A model generated the notes under the pieces. That model was not told where the DNA came from and did no database searches. It saw nothing but the letters and a program-made list of their open reading frames with translations. DNA of 6,876 nucleotides. Source: Clostridiales bacterium. GTDB lineage: Bacteria > Bacillota_A > Clostridia > Oscillospirales > Acutalibacteraceae. The stretch's first letter is position 1, and each line of letters begins with the position of its first letter. Positions 1-5,431 of the stretch are shown here, one piece after another. The position numbers were made by a program, and so were the translations under genes. The stretch spans positions 1 to 6,876 of the forward strand of contig VSOH01000079.1 in assembly GCA_009774735.1 (NCBI GenBank), given 5' to 3'.

Positions 1-44
1 GTCAATCCCCACGTAATACGGAATGTCCAAAACATTTTGATTGC
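1..44 (-). pseudogene. In-frame continuation of the NapH-like gene beyond its stop codon
   Basis: Reading straight through the TAA at 45-47 in the frame of the upstream gene gives AIKMFWTFRITWGL, running open to the window edge. The W-T-F-x-x-x-W spacing resembles the segment (LWTF-K-LPW type) that follows the second membrane region in full-length clostridial NapH-like 4Fe-4S membrane proteins, as I recall that family. This suggests that the stop interrupts a longer gene rather than marking its natural end. Only 14 codons are visible, so the rest lies outside the window. A nonsense mutation (for example CAA to TAA) or a base-call error are both possible. Confidence 0.5.
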
Positions 45-398
45 TTAACGAAGATTTTCCGAACCGCTTGCCACAAGGTAGGTCTGAAAAACCATATTGC
101 CGAACATGGCAAGGAAAAATATCAAAAAACCATATCGAAACCATTTGGATGCCATCCATTTCGGTGTTGGCTTGTTTCGGGAGCATTTGAGATCTCCGCC
201 CAGCTTACAATAGAGTTGCCCTCTGCCGCAAAGGTGGTTGCAGAAAAACTTGTTACCGCCAAATGCAGCGAGTATGAGCGGCAAAAGAAAATCAACCATA
301 CCGAGCCAAGCAAACAGAATATTGAAAAAACCGAGTGCAAAATATACAATGGACCATATCCATAAATAGTCGTACCAATGCTTTTTCTTTGTTTTCAT
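45..398 (-). CDS. NapH/NosR-like 4Fe-4S membrane protein, probably truncated by an in-frame stop
   Basis: A 117-residue membrane protein. Hydrophobic segments lie at about residues 11-47 (one long or two short helices) and 87-108. Between them is a cysteine-rich stretch with C53, C57, C64 and C72, including FCNHLCGRGQLYC, which resembles the membrane-edge iron-sulfur region of NapH-like '4Fe-4S binding' proteins. Such proteins usually pass electrons between ferredoxin-type clusters and a membrane redox partner. The ATG at 398 overlaps the ferredoxin stop as ATGA, which indicates translational coupling, so a longer reading frame starting further upstream is unlikely. The protein is short for its family, which I recall as having further helices and a second Cys motif. 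The frame continues in family-like sequence after the TAA at 45-47, so this may be a broken gene. The family call is fairly secure. The function and partner are inferred. Confidence 0.75.
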   Translation of the reverse strand: MKTKKKHWYDYLWIWSIVYFALGFFNILFAWLGMVDFLLPLILAAFGGNKFFCNHLCGRGQLYCKLGGDLKCSRNKPTPKWMASKWFRYGFLIFFLAMFGNMVFQTYLVASGSENLR

Positions 399-598
399 AT
401 GTTCACCCTGCTTTCCATTGTAATACTGTTTGCCGGGCAAACCTTTTCGCATTTTCCGCATCCTACGCATTTGTCTTGTGCAACCTTTGCAAAACATCCT
501 TTATGTACCTTTATCGCCCCTAACGGGCAAATGTTTTCACAGGCACCGCAGGCAACGCAAACTGACTTATCTACAATCGAATATCGTTTAGACGCCAT
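395..598 (-). CDS. 2[4Fe-4S] ferredoxin
   Basis: A 67-residue cytoplasmic electron carrier with two clear bacterial-type cluster motifs: C14-x2-C17-x2-C20-x3-C24-P and C44-x2-C47-x2-C50-x3-C54-P. Each motif supplies three ligands to one cluster and one to the other, as is known for clostridial ferredoxins. The ATG at 598 follows GGAGGA with about 7 nt spacing, a strong ribosome binding site. The gene lies 59 nt after the FTR-like gene and overlaps the membrane iron-sulfur gene by 4 nt. This places it as the likely electron donor or relay between those two products, although it could serve other oxidoreductases in the cell. The family assignment is secure. The specific partner is inferred from gene order. 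Confidence 0.93.
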   Translation of the reverse strand: MASKRYSIVDKSVCVACGACENICPLGAIKVHKGCFAKVAQDKCVGCGKCEKVCPANSITMESRVNI

Positions 599-657
599 AC
601 TTATTCCTCCGATTAAAATTAGCTTATTATATTTTATTACGGTATTTGATGCTGATA

Positions 658-855
658 TTACTTTTCTTTATAGTAGAGCATACAATGGCAAAAGCCTTCA
701 AAATTTGAATCGGCAATTTGCTCCTTGAACTCCTTGCACATACACTTTGTATCCTCCGTCTTTTCTATGCGGCAGGGACAATAGCCGCCTGTCTTTTTAA
801 GTCCCTCTTTCACTGTTTTAACTATTTCCATATCAGAATTCAATTTGATTTTCAT
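658..855 (-). CDS. Ferredoxin-thioredoxin reductase catalytic-chain-like protein
   Basis: A 65-residue soluble protein with three paired-cysteine motifs: C26-P-C28, C38-M-C40 and C56-H-C58. This is the signature of the FTR catalytic (beta) chain, in which a [4Fe-4S] cluster next to a disulfide converts one-electron ferredoxin reduction into two-electron disulfide reduction. By order, C26, C38, C40 and C56 should bind the cluster, and C28 and C58 should form the redox disulfide. The spacings (9 and 15 residues between motifs) differ from the plant/cyanobacterial CPC-x16-CPC-x8-CHC pattern, and the middle motif has Met instead of Pro. No variable (alpha) chain is encoded nearby. The start overlaps the TlpA stop as ATGA, with AGGAGG upstream. 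A plausible role is moving electrons from the downstream ferredoxin to a thioredoxin or CcdA; that role is inferred. Confidence 0.85.
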   Translation of the reverse strand: MKIKLNSDMEIVKTVKEGLKKTGGYCPCRIEKTEDTKCMCKEFKEQIADSNFEGFCHCMLYYKEK

Positions 856-1412
856 TTTTCTCCTCCTATCAGTTGTTTAATATAGTTTTCCAAAACGTTC
901 TCACGCATAGCACCGACTCTTGTATCATAAAGTGAACCGTCAGCATATATAAATATGGTTTCGGGAATAGAACGCACACCATAAGTATTGGAGGCATCAT
1001 ATTCCAAATCATAATACACAGGAAAACTGTAGCCATTATCAGATACAAATTGTTTGATGCTGCTTTCGGTATCACTCTGTCCGTCGGTAAGATTTATCAT
1101 AAGAAACACAACATCGTCCTTATATTTCTCATAAAGAGAATTAAATGCCGGCAGTTCGGACTTACACGGACCGCACCAGGACGCCCAGAAGTTTATGACT
1201 ATCGGTTTTCCGAAATAATCCGAAAGTTTAACTTCATTCATTTGTGAATCGTAAACCGTGAAATCATCCGCCTGAATAACAGCATCGGAAATTTTATTGT
1301 CCGAAGTACTGTCAATAGAATACTTTTCCGAAAGTTTAGGATAAAGAACTGCAGCCAACACCATCACTGCAGCAAAAACGCACGCAACAATTAACCAGAC
1401 TTTATTTTTCAT
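852..1412 (-). CDS. Membrane-anchored TlpA/ResA-like thioredoxin-fold protein
   Basis: A 186-residue extracytoplasmic thiol-disulfide oxidoreductase. Residues about 4-24 form an uncleaved signal anchor after a short positive start (MKNK), and the thioredoxin fold covers about 45-182. The active site is W79-C80-G81-P82-C83 inside NFWASWCGPC, and the cis-proline is in the SIP150ET motif. Together these are typical of the TlpA/ResA/AhpC-TSA-like redoxin group. The frame is open back to a GTG at 1427, but the ATG at 1412 is preferred because GAGGT (1421-1425) sits 8 nt upstream of it and overlaps the ccdA stop. The end overlaps the FTR-like gene by 4 nt. Being next to CcdA suggests it receives electrons from CcdA and keeps surface or cytochrome/metalloprotein thiols reduced. 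The substrate is unknown. Confidence 0.92.
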   Translation of the reverse strand: MKNKVWLIVACVFAAVMVLAAVLYPKLSEKYSIDSTSDNKISDAVIQADDFTVYDSQMNEVKLSDYFGKPIVINFWASWCGPCKSELPAFNSLYEKYKDDVVFLMINLTDGQSDTESSIKQFVSDNGYSFPVYYDLEYDASNTYGVRSIPETIFIYADGSLYDTRVGAMRENVLENYIKQLIGGEK

Positions 1413-1420
1413 TTTAATGC

Positions 1421-1425
1421 ACCTC
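1421..1425 (-). promoter_or_regulatory. Ribosome binding site that fixes the TlpA-like start
   Basis: The minus strand reads GAGGT here, 8 nt before the ATG at 1412 and overlapping the ccdA stop codon (1424-1426). The alternative GTG start at 1427 would place this site inside the coding sequence and has no comparable site of its own. Confidence 0.7.
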
Positions 1426-2086
1426 ACAATGTAATTGATAATATTGAATTAAGCAGACCAAACGCCATCAAAATTCCCACGATAATCAAAGCAATACCGC
1501 TAATCAAATTGATTATTTTATAATGCTTTTTAATAAAGGTAAACGCACCTGAAAGTTTTTCCATAAGAACTGACGATAATATAAACGGAATACCAAGTCC
1601 AAGTGAATATGTCAGCAGTAACGCTGCACCTTTTAAAGCACCGCCTGTACTTGATGCAAGCATCAGTGCAGAGCCGAGAAAAGCACCAACGCAGGGAGTT
1701 AAACTAACGGAATAGATTGCACCGAACAGAAAGGCTGATGCAATTCCTGTTACTTTATAGCTTTTGTTCATGCCCTTGAAAAACGGAATACGGAAAATCT
1801 CTAAATAAGAATGTCCAAACAATATTACGATAACACCTGAAACAATATTCACAATGGTTTGATATTCCGAAAGCAGCTTTCCAAGTGTTCCGGAAAAAAC
1901 ACCAAGTGCCGTAAACACAACCGTAAATCCCACAACAAAAGCAATAACCTTAACTATCATTTTAGGACTTTTGCCGTCATCTTTGTTCTGCCCGGCAAAA
2001 TAGGAAATATATACCGGAAGCATTGGCAGCATACACGGTGATATAAAAGAAATTATTCCTTCTAAAAATGTAATGATGTAATCCAT
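1424..2086 (-). CDS. ccdA: CcdA-like cytochrome c biogenesis / thiol-disulfide transmembrane protein
   Basis: A 220-residue polytopic membrane protein of the DsbD/CcdA family, which carries reducing equivalents from cytosolic thioredoxin across the membrane to extracytoplasmic thioredoxin-like proteins. About six hydrophobic segments can be seen (roughly residues 3-30, 45-66, 76-98, 113-143, 150-176 and 191-216). The two signature cysteines occur in inverted-repeat-like positions: C18 in ISPCMLPMLPVY and C132 in LTPCVGAFLGSA. Length matches the compact CcdA form that lacks DsbD outer domains. The frame also has an ATG at 2092, but AGGA at 2095-2098 is only 2 nt from it and 8 nt from the ATG at 2086, so the latter is chosen. 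This is the first gene of the redox cassette and lies directly upstream of its likely partner TlpA. Confidence 0.92.
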   Translation of the reverse strand: MDYIITFLEGIISFISPCMLPMLPVYISYFAGQNKDDGKSPKMIVKVIAFVVGFTVVFTALGVFSGTLGKLLSEYQTIVNIVSGVIVILFGHSYLEIFRIPFFKGMNKSYKVTGIASAFLFGAIYSVSLTPCVGAFLGSALMLASSTGGALKGAALLLTYSLGLGIPFILSSVLMEKLSGAFTFIKKHYKIINLISGIALIIVGILMAFGLLNSILSITL

Positions 2087-2093
2087 ACGCATA

Positions 2094-2100
2094 ATCCTTT
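2094..2100 (-). promoter_or_regulatory. Ribosome binding site that decides the ccdA start
   Basis: The minus strand reads AAAGGAT. The AGGA core is 8 nt from the ATG at 2086, which is normal spacing. It is 2 nt from the in-frame ATG at 2092, which is too close. Confidence 0.6.
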
Positions 2101-2117
2101 CATCCGTTTACAGTATT

Positions 2118-2146
2118 ATTATATTCATTTGATTTATCATTTTCCG
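2118..2146 (-). promoter_or_regulatory. Candidate promoter of the ccdA redox cassette
   Basis: A perfect TATAAT occurs on the minus strand at 2118-2123, placing a start of transcription near 2111 and a leader of about 25 nt. No good -35 hexamer lies 17 bp upstream (GGAAAA at about 2141-2146), so the promoter may be weak or activator-dependent. A short dyad overlaps the -35 position. Confidence 0.45.
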
Positions 2147-2158
2147 TGATGTTATCAC
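2146..2158. promoter_or_regulatory. 13-bp dyad GTGAT-GTT-ATCAC, possible operator
   Basis: A perfect 5-bp inverted repeat around a 3-bp centre lies at the -35 position of the putative ccdA promoter, just downstream of the terminator of the neighbouring operon. Its position suits a regulator that contacts or blocks RNA polymerase. The regulator is unknown, and a 5-bp arm can arise by chance. Confidence 0.3.
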
Positions 2159-2160
2159 AT

Positions 2161-2206
2161 AAAACGCCTCCTACAGTAGTTTTCACTCTACCATAGGAGG
2201 CGTTTT
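2161..2206 (-). terminator. Intrinsic terminator after the second HipA-like gene
   Basis: A perfect 13-bp inverted repeat has arms at 2161-2173 (AAAACGCCTCCTA) and 2194-2206 (TAGGAGGCGTTTT). A 2x2 internal mismatch and a further 4-bp stem (2176-2179 with 2188-2191) close an 8-nt loop. The stem base is A/T-rich on both sides, so transcripts from either strand would end in a U run. All genes here are on the minus strand, and it lies about 40 nt after the stop at 2247, so its job is to end the large right-hand operon before the ccdA cassette begins. Confidence 0.8.
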
Positions 2207-2246
2207 TCAAATATTAATGAAACTAAACTCAAAATCAATATAGGCA

Positions 2247-3302
2247 TTATGATATATATTCTTTGAGCTTTCTCTGTCCGTTCAAAATAAAATCAATAAT
2301 AAATTCGCTGTCTATCTTAACAGGAATTTTATCCATACAATCAATAATCATTTCTTTCGTAATAACAGGTATTTCAAGCGATTTAAACAGTTCTTTCGCC
2401 GCACTGTTATTATCAAGAAACTCAAAGAAAAATCGGAGAATACCGTCCTTTTCCCTGCTGACATCACTTGGATAACCATTCGCAATAAGTGCAATGTTAT
2501 TATCATAATTCGGTGCAAGTGAAATGATTTCGCCTGTTTCAATATCTCTTAACAAACCATAATTATTTGTATGCCTATCCATATTGTAGCAAACCGAATC
2601 AAGGTAAAGCATTTTCAGATAATCAATAGCAATATCTTTTGACAAAGTCATAAAATAATCAAAATTATCACTGTAATCCTCATTATCACCCATTACAGAA
2701 CAAATCGGCTCAAAATTCACCTTGCCGTCAGTAAAATCCTTTGTTTTAACATAGCCATCATCATATTCATAATCAGCCATATTCAAGCCGAGAGCCTTGC
2801 CCAGATAGCATATAAAAAGTTCAGAAAGGATTTGATTATCGTTACCGCTTTTATACATCCACCACTTGCCGTCAATCAAACGCCAACACTTTTCAAAACT
2901 ACCGATATTCGTAAGCTCCGGAGTTCGTGACGGCTTTTGATTAAAGCTGTCCGGATCCCCCTTAAGTGCAAGATTATCAAAAACATTCTCATTAAACTCA
3001 ACTTCATCCCAAGTTAAGTTTTCATCATCAGACTTAAACCAGTAGTTATCCGTAATTGTAACAGCATTTACAGCAAGGGCGGTATTGGCATCATCACGAT
3101 TTGAAAGACGCAAAACCTTTTTTAAAAGGCGGGAGTTTGCCCGATGAGAATCAATTGCCCTGCCCTCAAGCCAAGAGGTAAAATCTTTGCCATTGATAAA
3201 ATGCAACGGTGCAAATTGCTTATCAACATCAACAACTAATCCATTATCAATTCTGACAACCTGCCTGTCAGCAGACATTACAAATCCGTTTGAATCAATC
3301 AT
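2247..3302 (-). CDS. HipA-like kinase, large form
   Basis: A 351-residue protein whose C-terminal two-thirds is a HipA-type kinase domain. Visible elements are the nucleotide-binding lysine K151 (WWMYKSG), an alpha-C-like glutamate E161 (SELF), the catalytic loop N240-M-D242-R-H-x2-N247 and the metal-binding aspartate D267 in LAPNYDNN. HipA kinases are Ser/Thr kinases; E. coli HipA phosphorylates glutamyl-tRNA synthetase. All key residues are present, so activity is expected. Residues 1-125 form a separate N-terminal region (a DNYWFK segment at 85-90, TWDEVEFNEN at 97-106) seen in a group of Firmicute HipA-like proteins as I recall. The ATG at 3302 has a strong AGGAGG 7 nt upstream. It is the last gene of the operon, 63 nt after the GNAT gene, with its own likely promoter, and is followed by a terminator. 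The substrate is unknown. Confidence 0.8.
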   Translation of the reverse strand: MIDSNGFVMSADRQVVRIDNGLVVDVDKQFAPLHFINGKDFTSWLEGRAIDSHRANSRLLKKVLRLSNRDDANTALAVNAVTITDNYWFKSDDENLTWDEVEFNENVFDNLALKGDPDSFNQKPSRTPELTNIGSFEKCWRLIDGKWWMYKSGNDNQILSELFICYLGKALGLNMADYEYDDGYVKTKDFTDGKVNFEPICSVMGDNEDYSDNFDYFMTLSKDIAIDYLKMLYLDSVCYNMDRHTNNYGLLRDIETGEIISLAPNYDNNIALIANGYPSDVSREKDGILRFFFEFLDNNSAAKELFKSLEIPVITKEMIIDCMDKIPVKIDSEFIIDFILNGQRKLKEYIS

Positions 3303-3331
3303 TGCTTTACCTCCTTGCTTATCTTAATATC

Positions 3332-3360
3332 ATTATAAACAAATATTGAATCAAATGCAA
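3332..3360 (-). promoter_or_regulatory. Candidate internal promoter for the large HipA-like gene
   Basis: The minus strand carries TTGCAT (3355-3360) and TATAAT (3332-3337) with exactly 17 bp between them. It lies in the only sizeable gap inside the operon, just after the GNAT stop. The predicted start near 3325 would give a leader of about 22 nt containing the AGGAGG site. This would allow the last gene to be expressed separately from the rest. Confidence 0.55.
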
Positions 3361-3365
3361 TACAA

Positions 3366-3998
3366 TCAACGAAGGATAGCTTCTTCATCAATAGAATCAA
3401 AATCATTCAATGCTTTATGCTTCGTCAGGGTTTTGATAATACGCCAGCCCATATAACTATGCACAGCATTTTCAGGTATCGGTCTGAAGCCTAAATCAAG
3501 ATAAACTTTAACTGCCAGCCATGTATTTGTTTGTGTTGGAATTTTTGCATGCGTATAACCTAAAGTTTTCATAATATTAAGCACATATGTAATTAATGGT
3601 TTTGATAAACCTTTTCCCTGATACGCCCTTTTTACGGCTACCCAGTGCAGCCAGCCTGCACCTGATTTGTCTTTTCCGTTAATATCATAAAATGCCGTTG
3701 CAGTTGCAACCTTTTCTCCTGACTCATTTACAATAAACACCATTCGGTTATGCAGTTCACTTTCTCTGCCTGAATAATATCTGTTCCATGCAGCCAAGCC
3801 CTCGTCATAACTTGAAAATTCTTTTGCACTTTTTTCAATTTCAATCCAAGCATCCCTGTCGCCATCCTGATAAAATCCAAAATAATAACCGTCAGGCAAA
3901 CGATATTCGCTTATACTGTCAAGACTGCCCTCAAGTAGCAATTCATAATATTTTATTCTTTTATCGTTATTATCAAACACAATATTTATTCCATTCAT
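3366..3998 (-). CDS. GNAT family N-acetyltransferase
   Basis: A 210-residue protein with a GNAT fold in its central and C-terminal part. The acetyl-CoA-binding motif A is at about 119-135 (VAVKRAYQGKGLSKPL), where Q127-x2-G130-x-S132 is the pyrophosphate-loop pattern. It is followed by the helix of residues 134-146, and a motif-B-like stretch NTWLAVKVYLDLGF at about 158-171 is typical of GNAT enzymes. Such enzymes transfer an acetyl group from acetyl-CoA to an amine on a protein, peptide, antibiotic or small metabolite. The acceptor cannot be read from the sequence. The ATG at 3998 is chosen over a TTG just upstream because GAGGA (4007-4011) lies 8 nt before it. The start overlaps the kinase gene end by 26 nt, which suggests coupled translation. 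Whether it modifies a kinase partner or works independently is open. Confidence 0.85.
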   Translation of the reverse strand: MNGINIVFDNNDKRIKYYELLLEGSLDSISEYRLPDGYYFGFYQDGDRDAWIEIEKSAKEFSSYDEGLAAWNRYYSGRESELHNRMVFIVNESGEKVATATAFYDINGKDKSGAGWLHWVAVKRAYQGKGLSKPLITYVLNIMKTLGYTHAKIPTQTNTWLAVKVYLDLGFRPIPENAVHSYMGWRIIKTLTKHKALNDFDSIDEEAILR

Positions 3999-4791
3999 CA
4001 ATTAAATCCTCAACTGATTGATACCTATTATTTCTATCATCACTTGTTGCTTTCACGGCAATATTATATAAATCTTTGCTTAACTGCCAATTCTCTAAAT
4101 CTCTTTTATAATTGCCGAAAAGTGCAAATGCCATTGCTCCCAGCGTATAAATATTTGTGACTTCATCAAGGAGAGAGCCTTTTTCAAATTCTTCAGGCGA
4201 CATAAAAACGGAACTGCCCCACATTCTTCCCATATCATTTACAACAGGCGATTTCCTGAAAAAGTCAATATCACAAATAATTGTTTTTTGGTTTGCAAAA
4301 TCGTACATAATGCTGCCGTCATAAAAATCAATTGCAACAAAATTCTGCTTGGCAATATATCTCATAAAATCCAAAATATCGTCAAATACTTTCAACTTAG
4401 TATCATTTGATAACGACATAAATCTGCGGTGTGATTCTGGATACATTCTGCCCATACATTCACCGTCCGCCCATTTAAAAATCATCGCAAAGCCATTACC
4501 TATATCTTTTGAATCCATATATTCAATAAGATTCTTGTGCCTGAGATTTTCATAAATCGGCACGGTTGCTTTCAGTCTGCTGACAGCATCACAAGGCTCA
4601 CCGTCATATTCCGCCGTTTTTGCACCTGCAAATTTTATGAAATACTTTTGCTCGTCCTTTTCAGTTCCGAAACAGATATTACCGCTGTCCTGATCATCAA
4701 ACACCTTGAATACTTTTCCGTATTCACCGAGAAAGCCAAAATCATATGGCTCTTTCATTTTAAATTTTATTCCGTCAATCTTCTGTATCAT
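3973..4791 (-). CDS. Divergent Hanks-type serine/threonine protein kinase
   Basis: A 272-residue single-domain kinase with no membrane segment. A glycine-loop remnant is at 20-28 (FLGEYGKVF), the nucleotide lysine is K53 in YFIKFAG, and the alpha-C glutamate is probably E81. The catalytic loop is A-I-D155-F-Y-D-G-S160, with HRD changed to AID and the usual metal-binding Asn at D+5 changed to Ser. The DFG site reads D176-F-F. An APE-like SPE is at 198-200, a helix-F segment TNIYTLGAMAF at 212-222, and the subdomain XI arginine is probably R256. The core aspartates and lysine are kept, so activity is plausible but needs unusual metal coordination. The ATG at 4791 lies 12 nt after the previous stop, with GAGGTG close upstream. 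It overlaps the GNAT gene by 26 nt. The substrate is unknown; neighbours in the operon are candidates. Confidence 0.85.
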   Translation of the reverse strand: MIQKIDGIKFKMKEPYDFGFLGEYGKVFKVFDDQDSGNICFGTEKDEQKYFIKFAGAKTAEYDGEPCDAVSRLKATVPIYENLRHKNLIEYMDSKDIGNGFAMIFKWADGECMGRMYPESHRRFMSLSNDTKLKVFDDILDFMRYIAKQNFVAIDFYDGSIMYDFANQKTIICDIDFFRKSPVVNDMGRMWGSSVFMSPEEFEKGSLLDEVTNIYTLGAMAFALFGNYKRDLENWQLSKDLYNIAVKATSDDRNNRYQSVEDLIDEWNKYCV

Positions 4792-4803
4792 AGCACCTCA
4801 CAA

Positions 4804-5418
4804 TTATTCTTCTCTCAGCTCATATTTATAAAGTCCGATTTCTTCTAATGTTTCAACCACATCATAAATCGTTTTGCCATCTTTTTTGTAAAGCTCACTT
4901 TCGCCCGGATTATCCTGAGAAAAATAGTCCCACGCAGTAACAAGATTATCAGTTTCAGGTACATCAAATGAATGAAATACTTTAATCAGCGGCAGCAAAT
5001 CATCTCTTGTATAGGCCTTGATTACATTATATTTATACTTCCCAATCTCTCTGCCGCTTTGTGACAAAATGCCAAAATGTGAAAGTCCGTCATTGATAAA
5101 TATATCACCAAACTTATCCAGCAAATAGATAACATATTCATCTGTAATATTATCCAGATAATAAACATCCATATGCTTACCGTTCAACTGATAAAAGCCT
5201 TCTTCATTCATTCCGATTATATTTTCATCAGCAATGTTTGCAGGCGTTTCAATAAATAAACAAAACCTATTGCCATTCTCTATTTCAACAAACTTCGCTA
5301 TTACTTTGCGGATATTTTCTGCACTGATGTTAGCATAAATCCAATTGCCATTTATCTCATATTCTTCCTTAAGTGCAATATTCTCATTAATTTTTGCACC
5401 CTTAATTAAATTGAACAT
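4804..5418 (-). CDS. Hypothetical acidic protein of 204 residues
   Basis: I do not recognise this family. The protein has no signal peptide, no membrane segment and no cysteine motif, and is rich in Glu and Asp, so a soluble cytoplasmic protein is expected. It begins MFNLIKGAKINENIALKEEY. The middle (about 83-118) alternates hydrophobic and charged residues with aromatic clusters as in a mixed alpha/beta fold, and the end (185-203) looks helical. The ATG at 5418 has GAGG about 9-10 nt upstream and lies 13 nt after the HipA-like stop, with 12 nt to the kinase gene. Its place between two kinase genes in a tight operon suggests a substrate, adaptor or neutralising partner of one of them. That is inference from position only. 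Confidence 0.85.
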   Translation of the reverse strand: MFNLIKGAKINENIALKEEYEINGNWIYANISAENIRKVIAKFVEIENGNRFCLFIETPANIADENIIGMNEEGFYQLNGKHMDVYYLDNITDEYVIYLLDKFGDIFINDGLSHFGILSQSGREIGKYKYNVIKAYTRDDLLPLIKVFHSFDVPETDNLVTAWDYFSQDNPGESELYKKDGKTIYDVVETLEEIGLYKYELREE

Positions 5419-5431
5419 ACTAGTACCTCAA

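Noticed and set aside
1..60. Frame-shifted continuation (SLSNQNVLDIPYYVGID) of the NapH-like gene
   Set aside because: This alternative frame is open to the edge but does not resemble the family. The original frame, read through the TAA, gives the WTF...W pattern, so a nonsense codon explains the data better than a frameshift.
626..631. TATAAT-like box between the FTR-like and ferredoxin genes
   Set aside because: There is no acceptable -35 hexamer 16-18 bp upstream, and the DNA is AT-rich. The 59-nt gap is best read as an intra-operon spacer.
378..728. Plus-strand open frame of 116 codons
   Set aside because: It lies opposite the ferredoxin, NapH-like and FTR-like genes, whose cysteine motifs are unmistakable. 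The plus-strand peptide has no recognisable family features.
1425..1427. GTG start adding five residues to the TlpA-like protein
   Set aside because: The ATG at 1412 has a well-spaced GAGGT and starts directly with the signal anchor.
2207..2246. Possible small RNA or second terminator between the terminator and the large HipA-like gene
   Set aside because: It is AT-rich sequence without a stem of useful length, and is simply the 3' untranslated end of the operon.
4537..4848. Plus-strand open frame of 103 codons
   Set aside because: It is antisense to the Hanks-type kinase N-terminus and shows no domain or convincing ribosome binding site. AT-rich antisense frames of this size are common.
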